Shown piece after piece: positions 6,532-7,203 of a DNA stretch of 7,203 bases. Below the pieces are notes generated by a model that saw nothing but the letters and a program-made list of their open reading frames with translations, did no database searches and was not told the DNA's origin. Source of the DNA: Alkanindiges sp. (lineage in GTDB: Bacteria > Pseudomonadota > Gammaproteobacteria > Pseudomonadales > Moraxellaceae); NCBI GenBank assembly GCA_030152125.1, contig JASLIR010000069.1, positions 1 through 7,203 of the forward strand. The letters are read 5' to 3'. Within the stretch, counting starts at the first letter, position 1. The number at the start of each line of letters is the position of its first letter. The position numbers and the translations under genes were made by a program.

Positions 6532-7203
6532 ATGGCAGCGGAACAACAGGCACGGAATGCTTCCTTTAAAAAACATGCGCTGGCCATTAGCCTGAGCTTT
6601 CTTTTTTACCCCGCTGCATGGGCAGCTCCAGCCAGCAATACCCTGCCGGTACTGGGCAATATTGCATCCGGCACCGCCGATGTGACCAGAAGTATCAGCC
6701 AGGGTAAACTGACTGTTAACCAGCAGTCCGACCAGTTGATTGCCAACTGGAACAGCTTTAACGTGGGCTCCAATGCCCAGGTTATATTTAACCAGCCCGG
6801 CACCAATAGCATTGCCTTAAACCGTATTAACTCTACAGCAGCTAGCCAGATTTTTGGCCAGGTGACAGCCAATGGCAAATTGATTCTGGTGAACCCGGCA
6901 GGCATCACCATTGGCAATAGCGGGCAAATTTCAGCGAGTTCGGTCATCGCCTCCAGCCTGAATATCAGTGATAGCGACTTTAATGCTGGCAGCCTGATAT
7001 TTGAGCGTGGCACAGCCACCGGTACCATTAATAATCAGGGCTCCATTCAATCCTTAAATGGCACGACGACCCTGCTGGCACCAACCATTAAAAACAGCGG
7101 CATTCTTTCAGCCAAAAATGGCAATGTAAACCTGGCCAATGGTAACCGCCTTAGTAGCAATGGCACAACAGTCACACTTTCACTGGCCTCGGGTATTCCC
7201 GCC
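6532..7203 (+). CDS. Two-partner secretion exoprotein, FHA-type TPS domain, 5' part only
   Basis: The frame runs from ATG 6532 to the right edge with no stop, giving 224 codons of what is usually a protein of many hundreds to thousands of residues. Residues 1-31 look like a Sec signal peptide: a basic n-region (R8, K13, K14), a hydrophobic core ALAISLSFLFYPAA and an AWA/AP cleavage site after 31. The mature N-terminus is a filamentous-haemagglutinin-type TPS domain (haemagglutination-activity domain), the part recognised by a TpsB outer-membrane transporter of the FhaC/ShlB kind. Diagnostic segments are KLTVNQQSDQLIANWNSFNVGS (59-80), FNQPGTNSIALNRI (86-99), SQIFGQVTANG (105-115) and the NPAGI motif (121-125, a form of NPNG). 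The rest shows Asn/Ser/Gly-rich beta-helix-like sequence (INNQGSI, IKNSGILSAKNGNVNLANG). Such proteins act as adhesins, cytolysins or contact-dependent toxins; the deciding C-terminal part is not in the window, and neither is a TpsB gene. Confidence 0.9.
   Translation, partial: MAAEQQARNASFKKHALAISLSFLFYPAAWAAPASNTLPVLGNIASGTADVTRSISQGKLTVNQQSDQLIANWNSFNVGSNAQVIFNQPGTNSIALNRINSTAASQIFGQVTANGKLILVNPAGITIGNSGQISASSVIASSLNISDSDFNAGSLIFERGTATGTINNQGSIQSLNGTTTLLAPTIKNSGILSAKNGNVNLANGNRLSSNGTTVTLSLASGIPA

Noticed and set aside
6606..7028. 140-codon open frame on the minus strand opposite the TPS exoprotein.
   Set aside because: The plus frame has an unmistakable TPS domain and signal peptide; the antisense translation shows no recognisable family.
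1..7203. CRISPR arrays, tRNA or rRNA genes, insertion-sequence ends or attachment sites.
   Set aside because: No regularly spaced repeats, cloverleaf-like sequence, transposase fragments or terminal inverted repeats were seen; the only tandem repeats are the short ones listed.

Overview
The window reads as a Gram-negative chromosome segment with every gene on the + strand. It has three blocks: the end of an RND multidrug-efflux operon, a pair of small YbjQ-family genes, and the start of a large secreted filamentous-haemagglutinin-type protein. A tripartite pump with an outer-membrane lipoprotein, plus a two-partner-secretion exoprotein, implies a proteobacterium. The permease subfamily and the moderate base composition suggest a betaproteobacterium, possibly near the Methylophilaceae. 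This placement is a guess from protein resemblance, not a database result.

Block 1 (1-5419). The 3' half of a periplasmic adaptor gene is cut by the left edge. It is followed after 13 bp by a full-length HAE1 RND permease (1052 aa) and after 24 bp by an outer-membrane factor lipoprotein (490 aa). Spacing and strong Shine-Dalgarno sequences point to one transcript, which ends at a strong intrinsic terminator at 5387-5419. Together the three proteins would form an inner membrane-periplasm-outer membrane channel driven by the proton gradient, of the AcrAB-TolC / MexAB-OprM / MtrCDE type. The proton-relay residues and most of the phenylalanine drug pocket are intact. The regulator and the adaptor's N-terminus lie upstream, outside the window.

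Block 2 (5420-6381). A short intergenic region with a weak promoter and three copies of GCANACTGC leads into two YbjQ/DUF74-family genes 11 bp apart. One is soluble (124 aa) and one is anchored by an N-terminal membrane helix (160 aa). They look like an ancient tandem duplication whose products may work together. Their function is unknown; neither contains cysteine despite the family's 'heavy-metal-binding' label.

Block 3 (6382-7203). An AT-rich 150-bp spacer is followed by the first 224 codons of a two-partner-secretion exoprotein with a signal peptide and a haemagglutinin-activity (TPS) domain. The functional part of this protein, and any TpsB transporter partner, lie beyond the right edge.

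There are no RNA genes, insertion sequences, CRISPR arrays or convincing minus-strand genes. The efflux and TPS genes belong to well-known families. The least understood content is the YbjQ pair and the repeat cluster in front of it.
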